DNA of 64,000 nucleotides from Puffinus mauretanicus (taxonomy: Eukaryota > Chordata > Aves > Procellariiformes > Procellariidae): positions 1-64,000 of the forward strand of contig JAJKFH010001941.1 in the NCBI GenBank assembly GCA_023333565.1, given 5' to 3'. Made by a program: the position numbers and the translations under genes. The notes beneath the pieces are model-generated. The model made no database searches. It was not told where the DNA came from and was given only the letters and a program-made list of their open reading frames with translations. Shown piece after piece: positions 62,690 to 64,000 of this stretch (its first letter is position 1; each line of letters starts with the position of its first letter).

Positions 62690-63320
62690 GAGAGCAGCTA
62701 TTCCTTGCAGCTCCGCCCTGACGCGTTTGGGTGCACCATATGCTTCACTGTCGATGTGTCTATGTTAGTGTGGAGGGGTTTTTCTTCAGTTGTGAGTTTG
62801 CCTCGGGTCTGTCACGTCGGACACATTGAAATCCACGGGGGTGCAGCTGAAGGCGTTTTCCTCCTGCCGAGCCACCGCCGAAGCTGTGTCCTGGGGCATC
62901 TGCAAAGGCACCCTCTTCCTCCCATGGAGGAAAGTGCTCCTTCTCCAAGGCCCACGGGCGAGAGACTGTTAAGTAACAGCACGGCAGTGTGGGAGAGGCC
63001 TCAGGGAAATCTGCTTCGTGTCGCCTGCTAGGCACAGACCCCTCCTGTGCGCCTGGGGTGGGCTCAATCATGGCCAGGCAGGGCCTGGGGATGGAGCCAG
63101 ACTGAGGCCAGGCCGGGACACGGGCCTGTGGGTGGGCCTGGCTCGGGGACCCGTGGCCCGGCAGGGCAGGGCTGTGGGGAGCTGGAGACCGGCCCTGCTC
63201 CAGCGTTGCTGGGGCAGGGGCTGACGGCTCCGGGGGGCTGAGATGGGGTCCTGGGCCCTGGGTGGGGGGTGAGCCCCGAGGGGGGTGGGCAGGGACAGGA
63301 AGGGCTGTGGATGCTCTTGG
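62690..63320. other. GC-rich, G-rich block, unclassified
   Basis: About 630 bp, strongly G-rich on the + strand between 63090 and 63300 (many GGG runs, repeated GGCCTG/GGGCTG words). The minus strand has a 194-codon proline-rich open frame (63344-62760) that looks like low-complexity read-through, not a protein. It ends abruptly at AT-rich sequence near 63320. Confidence 0.5.
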
Positions 63321-64000
63321 GGCCCTGAGATAAATAATTGGCATTTTTATTTACAAACTCATCAATACTTTTACCATAAGATGGAGCCAGTAATTAACTT
63401 GTACTAATGATACAGAACTGACTGGACAACTTCGGAGAAATGTCATATCAACCCTGTGCAATAGTAACAGAGCAGATAAGTCTGGTGTATCCAGACAGTG
63501 AGATATTACATATATTTATGCCGTATGACATTTCCAAATATTCATTCTCTATTAGGAGCTGAGAAATAATTTTTAGGGAATTGAATAGATAAGACAAGAG
63601 TATTTTCACAACTGTAGAGTATAATAAACAAATAAAATATGCTATATTGTACAAGGTAGTAAATATTTCCTGCATAGTCCATAAATATAGGGATACTGTA
63701 AAATGATGTCTGTGTTTGGAAAATGTACCAGACTATATCACTACCCATTAGATCAGCCTAAGGGCATGTTTCTGAGGAAAATATTTGCCTGATCATCTTT
63801 GCAGTACTTTTGTTTGGGAGGAGCATAGGAAGTAATAAAAGTTAAATAAGGTTAATATGAGAGGATTATGGATCAGTTTGGGTGAGAAATAACAAGATTA
63901 TTAATAGAGCTAAAGCTCTAGAGAGCCAATAGGTTGCTATGCATACAATTTTTCTACTATGGTGCAGATAATAATAATAATTTGGGTTTCATAATGTGTC

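Larger units (their letters stand above)
59792..64000. other. Non-coding distal flank
   Basis: AT-rich except the GC-rich block at 62690-63320. Contains the palindrome cluster at 61462-61574 and the inverted repeat at 62253-62271. No gene seen. Confidence 0.7.

Noticed and set aside
62760..63344. 194-codon proline-rich minus-strand frame
   Set aside because: Low-complexity read-through of a G-rich block. No domain, no splice or promoter context.
1..64000. CRISPR arrays, operons, phage or toxin systems
   Set aside because: No regularly spaced repeats, ribosome-binding-site-led gene clusters or prokaryotic coding density. The window is clearly vertebrate nuclear DNA.

Overview
The window is vertebrate nuclear DNA, almost certainly from a bird. 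The evidence is several fragments of CR1 LINEs, including 3' ends that carry the avian octamer tail (TCATAGAA / TTCTATGA type), three solo LTRs of a bird endogenous-retrovirus type, AT-rich non-coding background, and one gene with long introns and a CpG-island first exon. No bacterial, phage or CRISPR features were seen. The species cannot be named from the sequence alone.

The only protein-coding gene I can support is GALR1, the galanin receptor 1 G-protein-coupled receptor, on the + strand. It has three coding exons (36511-37212, 44252-44317, 47757-48074) that join in phase 0 into an intact 361-residue seven-helix receptor. Intron 1 is 7,039 bp and intron 2 is 3,439 bp. Exon 1 lies in a strong CpG island with G-quadruplex-forming and CCCT-rich tracts just upstream of the start codon. 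The 3' flank contains candidate poly(A) signals and an old CR1 copy.

Layout: 1-4957 is AT-rich with an isolated GC-rich block (about 690-1300). 4958-6180 is a decayed CR1 on the minus strand with remnants of its reverse transcriptase. 6223-18672 is unannotated, with microsatellites, a 25-A tract and a Z-DNA-prone stretch. 18678-19198, 31785-32301 and 33281-33806 are three sister solo LTRs, each flanked by its own 5-bp target duplication and each carrying a perfect TGACGTCA CRE. 35440-37200 is the GALR1 CpG island and exon 1. 37213-47756 is the introns and exon 2. 48075-50900 is the 3' flank with a CR1 and a duplicated piece of it. 50900-64000 is gene-poor, with a CR1 3' end at 59640-59791, an unusual cluster of palindromes at 61462-61574 and a GC-rich block at 62690-63320.

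No undescribed multi-gene system is present. The observations most worth checking are the LTR-borne CREs close upstream of GALR1, the inverted LTR pair at 31785-33806, the palindrome/E-box cluster at about 61.5 kb, and the weak GALR1 splice donors that could yield a truncated receptor.
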